Shown: in pieces, positions 12,272-23,466 of the stretch
Layout of the letters: each line of letters starts with the position of its first letter
How positions within the stretch are numbered: the stretch's first letter is position 1
Assembly: GCA_033032865.1 (NCBI GenBank)
Contig: JAWHQI010000258.1
Location: forward strand, 1,612,001 to 1,676,000
Direction: 5' to 3'
DNA: 64,000 nucleotides
Source of the DNA: Dactylorhiza incarnata
Lineage: Eukaryota; Streptophyta; Magnoliopsida; Asparagales; Orchidaceae
Notes under the pieces: generated by a model
Seen by the model: the letters and a program-made list of their open reading frames with translations, nothing else
Databases searched by the model: none
Told to the model about the DNA's origin: nothing
Translations under genes and position numbers: made by a program

Positions 12272-12553
12272 GGAGGTTATATAAGCGACTATACCCGACC
12301 CCTGCGAGGTTGCCTATGCCGACCTGGCGACTATGGAGAATATAAAAGGATCTCGCACACTGGCGAGTATGGAGGGATCTCGCATATTTGGCGAGATGTC
12401 GTCGACGTCGCTTACCTGGCGAGTATGGAAGAAGATACTCACATACTCGCCTATGGCCTTCAAATGCTCCTGCTGATTGACTTTGTCTTGACATTTGACT
12501 TCTGCCTACGTGGCCTGAATGGGCTCCACCCTCGACGATATATGGGTTGTACA
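11825..12553 (-). mobile_element. Solo LTR, Tat-type family
   Basis: On the minus strand it starts TGTACAACCC (12553) and ends GGCTTCAACA (11825), as in the LTRs at 34042, 44481 and 45676. A TATA box (TATAAATA on the minus strand, 12188-12181) is followed by GACCCCAGGGGTACC. The flanks are ATAGG (11820-11824) and ACAGG (12554-12558), a target duplication with one mismatch. No internal element sequence adjoins, so it is a solo LTR. The U3 contains short gcgag/ctcgc palindromic pieces. Confidence 0.82.
12212..12270. repeat. (TG)n microsatellite followed by a 30-base G run
   Basis: About 14 TG dinucleotides run directly into 30 G residues inside the solo LTR, on the U3 side of the TATA box. Relatives of this LTR carry a C/G run near the same place (34609-34632 and 55483-55526). 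The exact length should not be trusted in an assembly. Confidence 0.95.
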
Positions 12554-12974
12554 ACAGGAGTGGGTTGAGGGACGGAAAGAAGAAAACTAACAGGGACGTT
12601 GCACCTCGGGATCTCACGTCGTCACAGTGCTAACAATACCCACAATGGTTGTCATCGCCCCTAATTTATAATAAAAGAAGGTTAGGGCACCCGGCATGAA
12701 TGGCAATGATTAGTCGTTACGCCTGGTGTTCGGTTACTACTAAATAAAGTCACAATCGTTAATCATGGCAAATTTCTATAGAATGTCGGAGTACTGATAT
12801 GGGGGGAAATTGTGACGTCGGCAACGAGGTACGAATAATTAATGTGCGAATAATAATTATTGTACACCTTTATGGCGATGAAAAATCGCGTGTCGCAAGC
12901 TAATCGGAGGCTCAAATAATACTATTAATGTATATAAATGAAGCATGTAGTGTCCTAAGTGAAGTACTAATATT

Positions 12975-13136
12975 TGTTGGAGTTACGCGTATTAATCCTT
13001 TAGTAGAGTCCTTATATGTGAGTGGGTTTAGTCCCACATCTTGTATTAGAGTTTATGAGTCCTTTGTAATGTTATAAATAGCCCCTATATGGGATGAATA
13101 ATATTGCACTTCTCTTTTCTATTTCCTCTTCCAACA
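12975..13136 (+). repeat. 5' LTR of the TRIM-like element
   Basis: A 162-bp terminal repeat with TATAAATAG near 13073, which is probably its TATA box. It ends CCAACA and is followed directly by the tRNA-Met-type primer site. Confidence 0.9.
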
Positions 13137-14599
13137 TGGTATCAGAGGAGGAATTGACTCCGCCCTGAAATTTGGTTACCCTAATTTGGGCGACGTATAT
13201 TTCAGGGTTCGGCTTCCCTCTGATTTTGATCCCCGCCTACTTCTCGGTTCGATTTTTCCTTTTTTCTGCTCAAGCCTGGTTCTCGAAGGCGTGCTGTTAG
13301 GGTTCAAGATGGCCGCCCCCGCTCCTGTCGACGAAGTCGACTGCTGATCCCGTCGACAGGAGCGGCTCTTGCTCTGGCTCCCTCTGTCGGCGCTGGTAGG
13401 GTTCACGTTGCTGCGTTGACCTGCGTCGTCTTCTCTCGCTCCATCGATGGGTCGATCTACTGCTTCGACGCCTCCGACGATGCTTCTTCTTCGACGATGT
13501 TGTTTCTCCATCGATGCTGCTTCCTGGAACTGCACCTTTGCTTCTTCTCCGTCCGCCTGCGTTCACTGCTAAGGTGTCGCTGGTGCTTCTCTCGACTCCT
13601 GTAGATCTTCTCCGATCTGCTCTCGTCATTCATGCCTCCAGATCACGTGCATCTCTGCCGCTGGAGCTTCTCCCGGCTCCGATCCCTCCTGCTTCCGCCG
13701 TGTGCTGCACTGTCTGCGACTTCGACACCCGCCTGCTCCAGCCTATCCTTTCTTTCCGCTCGCCGGCTGCTGAGTCTGGTGCGTCTCCTGTCTGAGCCGG
13801 ATCCCGCTATTACCGTCGTCTATCCGGGTCAATATTCTGGCCGTCGATCATCTACTTCAGCCGCTGCAATCAATTTCAGCTGCTTCCCTTGGTTTCTGAC
13901 AATCCCAGTAGTTGCCGCCTCTTCCGGGGGATAATCTCTTGCCACAAATGAAGTTTCATGCTAGTTTTTAGTCATTTTTTTGTGTGTCTTTAATTGTCCT
14001 TGTTTGTATTTGCTTAGTGGTCTTGTTATGCCTATATGCACGTGGTATTCACGTGAGGGGGAGTGTTTGGGATGAAGGAGGCTCGGATGATCTTCCCCGG
14101 CCTTTTGCCTTCGTTCCACACGGCCCCTAGGCTTGTTGTATGTCGTTTGCGTCTCCCCTTGTTTTCTTTCGATTGGTCGTGTGTTGGGGACGCGTCTGAT
14201 GTTGGTTGTTCTAAATCTCAGCGGGTTGTACCGTGCGGGACCGTGTCGCGTGGGACTGTGTCGTGTGGGACCGTTGTTGTGCGGATTATCCCCGACAGAT
14301 TATCCCCGACGGATTATCCCCGGTTGCCCGGTTGATGATTTGCTCCACATCTTTCGTTCTCTGTCGCATGTTATGTGTGTTGGTGATGTTGGTTGACCGG
14401 TTTCCAGTGAGTCTGCGTCGTGTGTGGGTCCTGCGTCGTGTGTGGGTCAGTGTCGTGTGTGGCTATGTCCCCGACTTGATTCCCCGGTTTGGTATTTCCC
14501 CCGGTGGCTCATCTGATGTTTTGTCCCACATCATCCACCTCCTTTGCCGTTAGTTTGTTATGTCCAAGCTGAAGGGTCCCCCTTCAGCTTAAGGGGGAG

Positions 14600-14761
14600 T
14601 GTTGGAGTTACGCGTATTAATCCTTTAGTAGAGTCCTTATATGTGACTGGGTTTAGTCCCACATCTTGTATTAGAGTTTATGAGTCCTTTGTAATGTTAT
14701 AAATAGCCCCAATATGGGATGAATAATATTGCACTTCTCTTTTCTATTTCCTCTTCCAACA
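14600..14761 (+). repeat. 3' LTR of the TRIM-like element
   Basis: A 162-bp copy of the LTR at 12975-13136 with only a few visible substitutions. It follows a polypurine tract and is bounded on the right by the ATATT target repeat. Confidence 0.9.
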
Positions 14762-16885
14762 ATATTAATTAATTGTATAAGTTTATATATTAATTAATAG
14801 TAGAGGTTACCAAAAGGGTTGGCCGGCTAAAATGAGTGAGGAGAAGGGTTAAAAGAGGACTTCAATACGATTCACGTGAGTCATAACTCACGTGTCACGT
14901 AATTAGGCTAAGCTGCCGCTCGGTTCTTAAAGGAAAAGAAGCCGATAGAATTCCCATTTCCTCCTCCCGTTCCGCAAAAGGGCACTCCCAGGCGGACACA
15001 GCCGATCGGCGCCAACCCCTCCAGCATCGCCAGTTCTCCTCCGAATTCCTCCGTTTTTCTTCTATAGAGAGGTAAGGTCTTCCTCTCAACTCCTTTTGAA
15101 TCTTGCTTGGATTTCTGGCCTTGTTTGTCCATGGATGAAAACCCTGGTTTTCCTAAAAACCTATATTATTCTTGTTTCATGCTCCTCTTGAGTTTCAGAA
15201 TGGTGTTCTAGCATGTTTAGTTGTTTTATTTGAGTTTCATGCAAGGAACCTAAAACCCTAGTTGGGTAGAGGATGGTTACATGCTTAATTTCTCTAGTGT
15301 CTATAAAGCTTTATTTAGGTTCCCCTATTGCTGTCCTACAAAATTTAGAAAAAATCCCCTTGTCTCAATATTAGGGCAGCCACCAAATGTTGGGTATTCA
15401 ACATCAAATCTCTGATTAGGGTTATGTTATGGGTTATTATGCATTTCCCTTGCTGAAATAGTGTCAATTTATTATGTATGAAGTTCGGACAGCAAACCCT
15501 AACTTATTTAGCCTTCCAATTACCGTGTAGGGAAGGGAATTAGTGGTGTATCGAGCTGAATTACTTTAAGGCAGCCATACTATTATTTGTAGCTTGAAGG
15601 CCAATTAGTACCCATGATCTTTATGCATTTATGATATCACCATAGTACATTAGGCATAGCTAATGATGTAAATGTTGCATTTAGGACATGGACTCCCAAG
15701 GTGGAAGGAAGGGAAGTGAACAACGCAAGGATAAAGGGAAAGAGAAAGTAGAGGTGAGTTCTTATTTTCTGTATTGTGTTTATTTGCTTACTTTCACATG
15801 ACTTTTATTCTATTCTTAGGATAGAAACCTTAAGATGAGATACAAGTAATTCGCACATAAGACGATTAAAAGTAAATCCCCAATTAAGTTGAAGAATGAT
15901 AATTCCGCAAAGTAAAAGAAAGCAAGGTAAAAGATCAATTAATCCTCCAAGAAAGAATAGGATTAAAAATCATATTAACTTAATGGGCTATATTAACTAT
16001 TAAGAGTTAACCCAATCCGGGAGATGGGGAGAATATTCTTCCGATATGAATATGAATATAAATATGATTCGTGCGAGTCAAGGGCACGAATAGCAATATG
16101 AACGTGCGAGTTAAGGGCACGTGTTAAATATTGCAACATGTACGTGTGAGTCAAGGACACGTAAAGATTTAATTTACGTTTTATATGGCACATAACTAAA
16201 AAGTCAAGTAATATCATTTAATTATGATATAGGATACACAAGCTAAGGATATGAAAGAACGAAAATAAGAGGGTTAATTTAAGTACAAGTCTCAATACAA
16301 GAAAGGCTACAAGATAAAGATTCCATCATAAGAAAGTACAAGTAAGAATTCACATAGTCTTTTGACTAATTAAAAAATAAAACCTAAACAGGTCAAGAGA
16401 GGCGGTCCCAGCCATCAGTAGTCAGCGTCGACCGTGTTCTCCTCGTCAGGAGAAGAGGTACCGGCTTTGGGTGGAAGTCTCCACAGCAGTCTTTGAAGCG
16501 CTGGATGAGCATAGGGCGAGGTGCAAGGATCCAGACTGTCCGCATGAGTTTCAGTTTTTCTTTAAGTAGTGTTGTTAGGTTGGCATGAGCCTGTAGTCTA
16601 TGCATCAGTTATGTATATATGTACAGTTTATGGTAAGCCTCTTTTTGTTCTATGTATAGGGCTACCAGTGTGCTTGTGTACTTTTGTATCAAACCAGTTA
16701 TGAAATGAAATGGGATCATTTGTCATGCATATTTCTTTTTGTACTCTATTACAGCATACTTTACTCTAAATGTTTCTTACCTTGCAACTCTGATGAATTA
16801 TATGCTATGGATATGCAAATTGTAGTGGTAGCCAATAAGAGGGCCGTTACAGAAATGATTGTGGTTAGGAAGCTTCCACAAAAAG

Positions 16886-18169
16886 TGATGTAAGGTAGGC
16901 TGTGGAGTGGAGTCCTAAATGCACACTAGTGAGGAGTGGGGTCAATCCCTAGCGACTCAATGCATGCGACACACGTGGTTTGGCGCAAATGATTAATATT
17001 TAGCAACAAAATATTATAAGATAACGCACAAATTTTCATAAACAAAGATAAATAATTTCTTAAAACTTGAGGCGTGGCTTTCCTCCGCACGGAGGGCCAA
17101 AAGAAAGCGCGCGGCGATTCAATCCGTCCTGCAGTTAGAGATCTCACGAGACAAATAAAGATGAGCCTTTTATTCCAATCAAGCAATAGATAATCACAAC
17201 GTAACAAAGTCTCAACACCTTCAACAATACAAAACACAATGCAGAAATCTGAAAGTAATTTAGGGCTGCGGCGATTTGAAATAAATCTGAAGTTTGGAAG
17301 CGAAATGGGGTCTTTCCGGGTGGTGGAAGACTAGATCGGGCAAGGGGAAGGTGGCTCCACGGAAGGGGAGGTATTGACTGCGGGTATAGGTGTTTAGGGG
17401 CTGGACTGGGGGGTCCGGGACTGGATCTGGACAGTTCCGTCCAGATCTAGACAGATCTGGTCGGTGGGGACAGGGGAGATTCGGCTGGGACTGAGGGAGG
17501 CAGTGAGACCGTTGTTGGGGCTGGTGGCGTGCGGCTATGAGGAGCAGGGAGGGGCGGCGGTTGGGGGTTAACAGGGGGGAAAAGGATTGGCGGCAGGGGT
17601 TAGTGGTGGCTGGCGGCAGGGAGTTTGAAGGTGGTTGGCGGCAGGGGTTTGTGGTGGTTGGCGGCAGGGAGTTTGAAGGTGGCTGGCGGCAGGGGTTTGT
17701 AGGAGGCTAGCGGCAGGGATTAAGGAGGCTGGCGTATTAGGGTTTGAAGGGGGGGTGGCTGCGGGTAGAGGAAGGGAAGGGGAGGATAACAAGAGGATGA
17801 AAATACTTACCCAAGGAGTCGTCACCAAGGGGGGGCTCCACGGAGTCGGCACCGCGGAGGGGATCACCGAAAATGAGGAAGACAATCTCCAAATTTCAGC
17901 AATAAGAATTCCTGCAGCCCCAAAGACCTATTTATAATAAAACAATATTAGGGCAACCAAAATCGACGGCTATGATTGGTCGGCGGTTCCGATGTCATAA
18001 CCATATGAAATACAACTCAAAATACATAATGTTATATATGAAAATAAATCTAAACAACGAGCCGGGCGCATCCGCGGTGGCGGATCGCCAGTTCGGTCAA
18101 GTCCGTCTGCGAGAATACACGAAGGTGGGGTCCGCCTTGCGCCGAGTTGCGCCAGATGGTCCCCCATCA
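16886..18169 (-). repeat. 3' LTR of the deletion derivative
   Basis: 1284 bp with TGATG..CATCA ends. It contains a GGCGGCAGGG-based minisatellite (about 17580-17740) that keeps spurious frames open. A TATA-like TTATAAATAGG lies on the minus strand near 17935. Confidence 0.93.
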
Positions 18170-18776
18170 ACTCCCCCCGACTGAAAAGCCTTCATCTCCG
18201 ATGAATGGAGATGATCGTACTGTAGTCGAAGTCCGGGGGCGAGTCGATCAAGCTCTGTAGCAGCAATCCAGGTGTCGCCGGAGAAGGAACGTTCATGCCA
18301 GCGAACCAAGTAGCGGCACACGAGGCCATCTACAGAGGGGACGTACTCATGCGCAACGATCTCAGTGATGTGCTCGTCGCACAATGCTCGAGGAGGGAGA
18401 TCCGGTGGAATCGGCGGTGCTGACGAAGGAGCCAGTGGAGACGAGAACTCGGGTAAGTTAGGGTCAATGGCGGACTGGGTGTCGGGAGTAGGTAGGGGTG
18501 GCATAGGCCAAGTGGTGGGAACGGGTTGTGGCGGTGCAAGCTCAGGAGGGCAATCAAAGTGGGGGTCAGGGTACTCGTGAGGTGCAAAGTATGGCGTCAG
18601 GTCCTCAACATTGAACACGGGGTGGATACCCATGCTCGTAGGAATATCTAGCTCATAACATTTGGCCCGATCCGTCTCAGGACTGAATAGGGACCGATTC
18701 GCATGGCGCTTAGCTTCTTAGCAGACCCCCGGGGGAGTCTCTCGGTGCGGACTCTCACCATCACCTGTTCGCCTAT
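18170..18776 (-). pseudogene. Integrase GPY/F tail and chromodomain-like end
   Basis: On the minus strand the first part (18776 to about 18640) reads GEQVMVRVRTERLPRG and GPY-like residues. The second (18633-18180) has a Pro-rich linker and then VAHEYVPSVDGLVCRYLVRW with HERSFSGDTWIAATEL, the aromatic-rich pattern of a chromodomain. In chromoviruses this domain directs integration to chromatin. The two parts are in different frames, so at least one frameshift is present. The frame ends just before the polypurine tract. Confidence 0.8.
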
Positions 18777-19946
18777 CTAAAAATGTTTTTCTCGTTTACG
18801 TCTATCCGCTTGTTCCTTATAATATTCGTTGCTTAGATTAATTTTGCGCCTAACCGACTCATGCAAATGACGCGTGAAGGATTCGGAGGACTCACTAGGC
18901 CGTGACTCAGTCAGGACAGGAATAAGATCAATGGGTTTCTTAGGGTCGTAGCCTGACATTATATGAAACGGGCTTAGACCTGTAGACCTATTGATGGAAC
19001 TATTATATGCAAACTCCGCAACAGGGAGTACTGAATCCCAACTAGATGTATGCTCTCCCACTAGGCATCGCAGTAAATTCCCTAAACTCCTGTTCACTTC
19101 CACTACATACATAATACCAGCATCAGTGTTGTCTCTCATAAACTCACTGCGCCTCAGGACGTGTACGGGTCTCGAGGCACTCGTGCTAACGGAGGGCTCA
19201 ACCCGACCCTTGGGTCTCTCTCTGGGCTGGGTAGGTGATAGAGTGATCTTCCGCCCCTTGTCATAAAAGACACACGTGTTCGAGCGGCCGAAGCACGTGA
19301 CGTCGCGATCAAAAAGCCAAGGGCGGCCCAACAGAATATGGTCGACGTCCATGGGTATGACGTCGCACCAAACCCGATCCTCAAAGGAAGCGATGCTGAT
19401 CGGCACAAGACAGCGCTGGGTAACCTGGATCGCTGTCTTGTCTACCCAGATGACACGATAGGGGTGTGGGTGAGGCTCAGCCTTCAGCTGCATACGATCT
19501 AGACCCTTCTGGGCCACAATATTCACACAACTCCCACTATCGATGGATAATTTGCAGGGTCCGCCTGCGCTCGGGAAATATGTGTAGAAAATAGTGGTGC
19601 GGCGCCAGTCCTCATCGGCACGTGGGGTATGTAGAAGGCGCCTGACCACTCCCACCTCTAATGAACGCTCAGCGTCGCTCTCCCAACCCTCCTCAATGGC
19701 GGTAGTAATCTCCTCAGTCACCTCTTCATCTCCCTCTAAACCCTGCTCCTCATCCTCAATCAACAGATTCCGCGTGGAGCACTGCGCCGCCACGTGTCCT
19801 CTGCCTGAACATCTAAAACACTGGATACCCCCAGAGCGCTGGCCATCAGTAGCAGCGGCTTTGCCCTTTGTGTCAAGTGGGACACGTGAGGCCGTGGGGG
19901 CAGTAGTCTGGGGAGGAGCGGGTTTCCTGTATGTAGAGGACTCAGT
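18777..19946 (-). pseudogene. Zinc knuckle, protease and integrase C-terminus fused by deletion
   Basis: After the stop at 19947 the same frame reads a zinc knuckle (CFRCSGRGHVAAQC), an acidic linker, and the protease active-site region (KLSIDSGSCVNIVA) with a later LLGRPWLFDRDV block. It then jumps without frame loss, after about codon 225 of the 19793 frame, into the integrase C-terminal region (SWDSVLPVAEFAYNSSINRS, then GLSPFHIMSGYDPKKP). All of RT, RNase H, the zinc finger and the DDE core are missing. The junction is near 19110-19070. The fused frame is open for 338 codons, so the deletion may have been kept because it did not block gag-protease expression. Confidence 0.88.
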
Positions 19947-20915
19947 CTAAGAAGGGAACTGCCTCGTGGTGGAGCGAAGGTACTGCTCATACTCAAGGGC
20001 GAGCTGAAATATCTGGTCAACCGTCTCGAGGCGGTGTGGAATCGGCTCTCTACGGATCTCGGATCGAAGACCGGCCTTAAATCGAGCGGCGGTGGCAATG
20101 GCCTCCTCTGAAATATCACTCCTAACAACGAGCTCATCGAAGCGTGCCATGTAATCGGTGACCGAAAGTGTGCCTTGTAGCAGGTTCTGCAGCTGATCCA
20201 GTAACTGATCCCTATAGGAGGCGGGGAGATATTTTTCTTTCAGTCTTTGCTTCATATCCTCCCATCGAGTGATGGGGTAGTAGTCATCCCTATCTATCGC
20301 CCTCTCCACGCTAATCCAAAACACCTTGGCCTGCCCGACCAGCTTCATTTTGGCGAAGCGGACACAGCGCTCATCACTCATGTCATACCACTTGAAGTAA
20401 TGGTCCATGTCAAGAAGCCAATCGCTGAAAGCTTTCGGATCCAAGCGACCATCAAATGAGGGTGCGTCGAGGCGAATGCGTCTGGTGACGTCATGCTCGT
20501 ACTGGTATCCGCCTCTGCGCGGTTCCGGGTAATCCTCATAATACTCATCCCGGACGTACTCACGTCGAGCGGGTGGGGGCCCACGCTCTCGGCGGACGAG
20601 GTCAGGATAGTCATCGTGGTCTGGGTCACGACGGCCGTGTTGTGGTGTGCGGGCCCTATGGTCCTGAGGAAAAACTCGGGGTTTGTCGCGCTGCTGAGGA
20701 TATCTATCATCGTCACGGTCAGGCCGACGTTCAGGGGCGGGGCGACGACGGGGAGCGTCACGACGGTACTGCTCAGGAGGTGGAGGAGCTCCCCTCTGTC
20801 GTGGGGGAATGCGTGGATCCGGACGAAGGGGAATTCCCGGCTCATTTTCACACGGTTCCCCCTCTTGGGATGGTGCGTCACTTGGGTTCTCTAGACGAGC
20901 TAACCGGGTATTCAC
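19947..20915 (-). CDS. gag capsid protein of the deletion derivative
   Basis: A 322-codon frame. The N-terminal half is very rich in Arg, Asp and Pro (PPRQRGAPPPPEQYRR, then DDRYPQQRD). It is followed from about codon 165 by a Ty3 capsid domain (DAPSFDGRLDPKAFSDWLLD, YFKWYDM, KLVGQAKVFW, RWEDMKQRLKEKYLP, DYMARFDEL). An in-frame stop at 19947 separates it from the zinc knuckle, which continues in the same frame, so gag and protease probably formed one polyprotein. The capsid itself looks intact. Confidence 0.88.
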   Translation of the reverse strand: MNTRLARLENPSDAPSQEGEPCENEPGIPLRPDPRIPPRQRGAPPPPEQYRRDAPRRRPAPERRPDRDDDRYPQQRDKPRVFPQDHRARTPQHGRRDPDHDDYPDLVRRERGPPPARREYVRDEYYEDYPEPRRGGYQYEHDVTRRIRLDAPSFDGRLDPKAFSDWLLDMDHYFKWYDMSDERCVRFAKMKLVGQAKVFWISVERAIDRDDYYPITRWEDMKQRLKEKYLPASYRDQLLDQLQNLLQGTLSVTDYMARFDELVVRSDISEEAIATAARFKAGLRSEIRREPIPHRLETVDQIFQLALEYEQYLRSTTRQFPS

Positions 20916-21123
20916 CTCTGTGAGGTCACATCAGAAACCCTGGAATTGGGTGCCCATGATGTCTAGACGATCGAGGACAAGGCGCTGAAACTCCGCAAAC
21001 GATGCGCCCGAGTTTTAACTATTTGCTCGCTCATCAATAACGTTCGGGTCAGACATCGGGGATCTATAAGGCCTACCACTACGGAGCATAGACGTGGCCC
21101 AAACCTTGGGCTCTGATACCAAC

Positions 21124-22397
21124 TGATGTAGGGTAGGCTGTGGAGTGGAGTCCTAAATGCACACGAGGAGTGGGTCAATCCCTAGCGACTCAATGCATGC
21201 GACACACGTGGTTTGGCGCAAAGGATTAATATTTAGCAACAAAATATTATAAGATAACGCACAAATTTTCATAAACAAAGATAAATAATTTCTTAAAGCT
21301 TGAGACGTGGCTTTCCTCCGCACGGAGGGCCACAAGAAAGCGCGCGGCGATTCAATCCGTCCTGCAGTTAGAGATCTCACGAGACAAATAAAGATGAGCC
21401 TTTTATTCCAATCAAGCAATAGATAATCACAACGTAACAAAGTCTCAACACCTTCAACAATACAAAACACAATGCAGAAATCTGAAAGTAATTTAGGGCT
21501 GCAGCGATTTGAAATAAATCTGAAGTTTGGAGGCGAAATGGGGTCTTTCCGGGTGGTGGAAGACTAGATCGGGCAAGGGGAAGGTGGCTTCACGGAAGGG
21601 GAGGTGTTGGTTGCGGGTATGGGGGTTTAGGGGTTGGACCGGGGGGTCCGGGACTAGATCTGGACAGTTCCGTCCAGATCTAGACAGATCTGGTCGGTGG
21701 GGACAGGGGAGATTCGGCTGGGACTGAGGGAGGCAGTGGGGCTGCTGTTGGGGCTGGTGGCGTGCGGCTATGAGGAGCAGGGAGGGGCGGCAGTTGGGGG
21801 TTAACAGGGGGGAAAGGATTGGCGGCAGGGGTTAGTGGTGGCTGGCGGTAGGGAGTTTGAAGGTGGCTGGCGGCAGGGGTTTGTGGTGGTTGGTGGCAGG
21901 GAGTTTGAAGGTGGCTGGCGGCAGAGGTTTGTAGGAGGCTGGCGGCAGGGATTAAGGAGGCTGGCGGCTAGGGTTTGAAGGGGGGTGGTTGCGGGTGGAG
22001 GAAGGGAAGGGGAGGATAACAAGAGGATGAAAATACTTACCCAAGGAGTCGTCACCAGGGGGGCTCCACGGAGTCGGCACCGCGGAGGGGATCACCGGAA
22101 ATGAGGAAGACAATCTCCAAATTTCAGCAATAAGAATTCCTGCAGCCCTAAAGACCTGTTTATAATAAAACAATATTAGGGCAACCGAAATCGACGGCTA
22201 TGATTGGTCGGCGGTTCCGATGCCATAACTATATGAAATACAACTCAAAATACATAATGTTATATATGAAAATAAATCTAAACAACGAGTCGGACGCATC
22301 CGCGGTGGCGGATCGCCGATTAGGTCAAGTCCGACTGCGAGAATACACGAAGGTGGGGTCCGCTTTGCGCCGAGTTGCGCCAGATGGTCCCCCATCA
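21124..22397 (-). repeat. 5' LTR of the deletion derivative
   Basis: 1274 bp, almost identical to 16886-18169, with small differences concentrated in the GGCGGCAGGG minisatellite (21815-21965). The tRNA-Met-type primer site lies two bases inside it. Confidence 0.93.
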
Positions 22398-23066
22398 AAA
22401 AGCCATGAAATAATCTTCGTCGAATTACTTTAAGAGTCCTTTAGCTTGAACAATTACTAATAGTTCCATGATTTCATTCTACGCATGTATGTCCTTAGTA
22501 CAATTTCAATCTTATAGATAGGTCTCTTGAGTTTGATTGACCAAGGCTTAAACTCAATATATCATAAATTAATCAAATTCTTTTTTGCATATACGTTCTT
22601 AGTCCCTCCTACAGATTAATTCATGGTTATCAATTAAACACTGATATGCCATGCTCATTTCTAATTACATGAATACATTTTAGCTATTCCATATTCAATA
22701 TCGATACAATCAATTAGTCTTATTCCAACAATATGGGATTAACTTTATGAACAATTTGACTCTGAGTTTTGCATGAGGTGGTGAGCTTGTTTTGCTCAAA
22801 TTTGTTTGTTAGACTTCCATTCAAAATACCTCTGTATATTTTCTTCTTAATCATTTAGCATAAATTATTACCAATCTTATTGATGCATCTTATATAATTT
22901 TGAGATTACTATTATTAAGTTAGTCATATTTCCATCTGAATGATTGAGATCTACATCTTCAATAATACAACAAATTGTGAAAGACGTTGGCACAATATTT
23001 TCACCATCAGAAGTTAATTTTAAGCACGAGCAATTAGAAATATCTCTAGCATATATGCTTAAATTG
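22398..23066. other. Intron 2 sequence, unassigned
   Basis: AT-rich sequence between the Ty3 element and the SINE. A plus-strand frame (22944 onward: RSTSSIIQQIVKDVG, LEISLAYMLKL) would continue past the SINE if the SINE and one target copy were removed, but I do not recognise it. Confidence 0.35.
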
Positions 23067-23248
23067 AAGGGGAGCCTTGGCACACCGGTTGAGGTGTTGC
23101 CATGTGACCTTGAGGTCACGGGTTCGAGTACTGGAAGCAGCCTCTTGCAAAAATGCATGGTAAGGTTTGCCTACATTTCACCCTTGTGGTGGGACCCTTC
23201 CCCGGACCCTCGCTGCGCGGGGATGCCTTTGTGCACCGGGCTGCCCTT
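23067..23248 (+). mobile_element. Au-type tRNA-derived SINE
   Basis: 182 bp with the typical plant Au-SINE body: GAGCCTTGGCACACCGG at the head (A box region), GGTTCGAGTAC as B box, GCCTCTTGCAAAAATGCATGG, and an end with CACCGGGCTGCCCTT. It is flanked by a perfect 16-bp repeat, ATATATGCTTAAATTG (23051-23066 and 23249-23264), as left by LINE-mediated insertion. Transcription would be by RNA polymerase III. It sits in intron 2 of the MAP1D-like gene, opposite to that gene's strand. Confidence 0.95.
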
Positions 23249-23396
23249 ATATATGCTTAAATTGGCACAAGGAAGAATGAGAGTTTCTTTATCGTAATAT
23301 GGGTGAGGTTTCCATAAGAAAGTCAAAATCATCATGTGAATAATAATTAACTAATAACTTAAGTTAATTAGATTAAAATCATACGGAGCACCATAC

Positions 23397-23466
23397 CTCC
23401 CATTAAAAATGAGGTCAGCTAGATTGCAAAGTGTTCTTGATGACTGCACCAATGCATGTCTGGTAC
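23397..23466 (-). CDS. MAP1D: MAP1D-like methionine aminopeptidase, exon 2
   Basis: A 70-nt exon reading STRHALVQSSRTLCNLADLIF and on to NG. This matches the segment between transit peptide and mature enzyme in MAP1D, which has a similar SRT..LTD.(L/I)FN stretch. The acceptor follows a pyrimidine-rich tract (CTTTCTCGAAG|GT) and the donor is GGGAG|GTATGG. The exon takes one base from exon 1 and leaves two for exon 3, and both junctions keep the frame. A second acceptor at 23443 would break the exon 1 junction, so I prefer 23466. The 15-kb intron 2 that follows holds a SINE, a 5.5-kb Ty3 element, two solo LTRs and a TRIM-like element. Confidence 0.68.

Larger units (their letters stand above)
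12975..14761 (+). mobile_element. TRIM-like non-coding LTR retrotransposon
   Basis: Two 162-bp LTRs (12975-13136 and 14600-14761), visibly almost identical, start TGTTGGAG and end TTCCAACA. The first is followed at once by the primer site TGGTATCAGAG (13137), and the second is preceded by the purine tract AAGGGGGAG (14591-14599). The element is flanked by ATATT at 12970-12974 and 14762-14766. The 1.46-kb interior shows no gag or pol domain, only short C/T-rich frames. Very short LTRs and no coding sequence fit TRIM or other non-autonomous elements that depend on proteins made elsewhere. The near-identical LTRs suggest a fairly recent insertion. Confidence 0.9.
12811..16851 (+). mobile_element. 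Large solo LTR interrupted by a TRIM-like element
   Basis: The sequence starts TGTGACGTCGG and ends GGGCCGTTACA, near-inverted TG..CA ends, and is flanked on both sides by GAAAT (12806-12810 and 16852-16856). Without the 1787-bp TRIM-like insertion and its extra target copy, the LTR is about 2.25 kb. No primer site or coding region adjoins, so it is a solo LTR. The length and the TGTGACG..GTTACA ends resemble Tekay-type chromovirus LTRs, which is an inference. A short frame at 15686 (MDSQGGRKGSEQRKDKGKEK) lies inside and has no known role. The orientation is not certain. Confidence 0.75.
16886..22397 (-). mobile_element. Ty3/gypsy chromovirus deletion derivative, complete with target repeats
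   Basis: Two LTRs of about 1.28 kb (16886-18169 and 21124-22397) flank a 2.95-kb interior. The element is bounded by AAAAG on both sides (16881-16885 and 22398-22402). On the minus strand the order is LTR, primer site TGGTATCAGAGCC (21121-21109), gag, zinc knuckle, protease, the C-terminal end of integrase, chromodomain-like end, polypurine tract (GGGGGGAGT near 18170-18178), LTR. Reverse transcriptase, RNase H and the integrase core are missing. The LTR pair is visibly almost identical, so the insertion is recent and must have been mobilised in trans. It inserted 30 bp beyond the large solo LTR. Confidence 0.94.

Noticed and set aside
23397..23443. Alternative shorter exon 2 of the MAP1D-like gene with its acceptor at 23443
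   Set aside because: It would put the exon 1 junction out of frame and give an immediate stop; the acceptor at 23466 keeps the frame.
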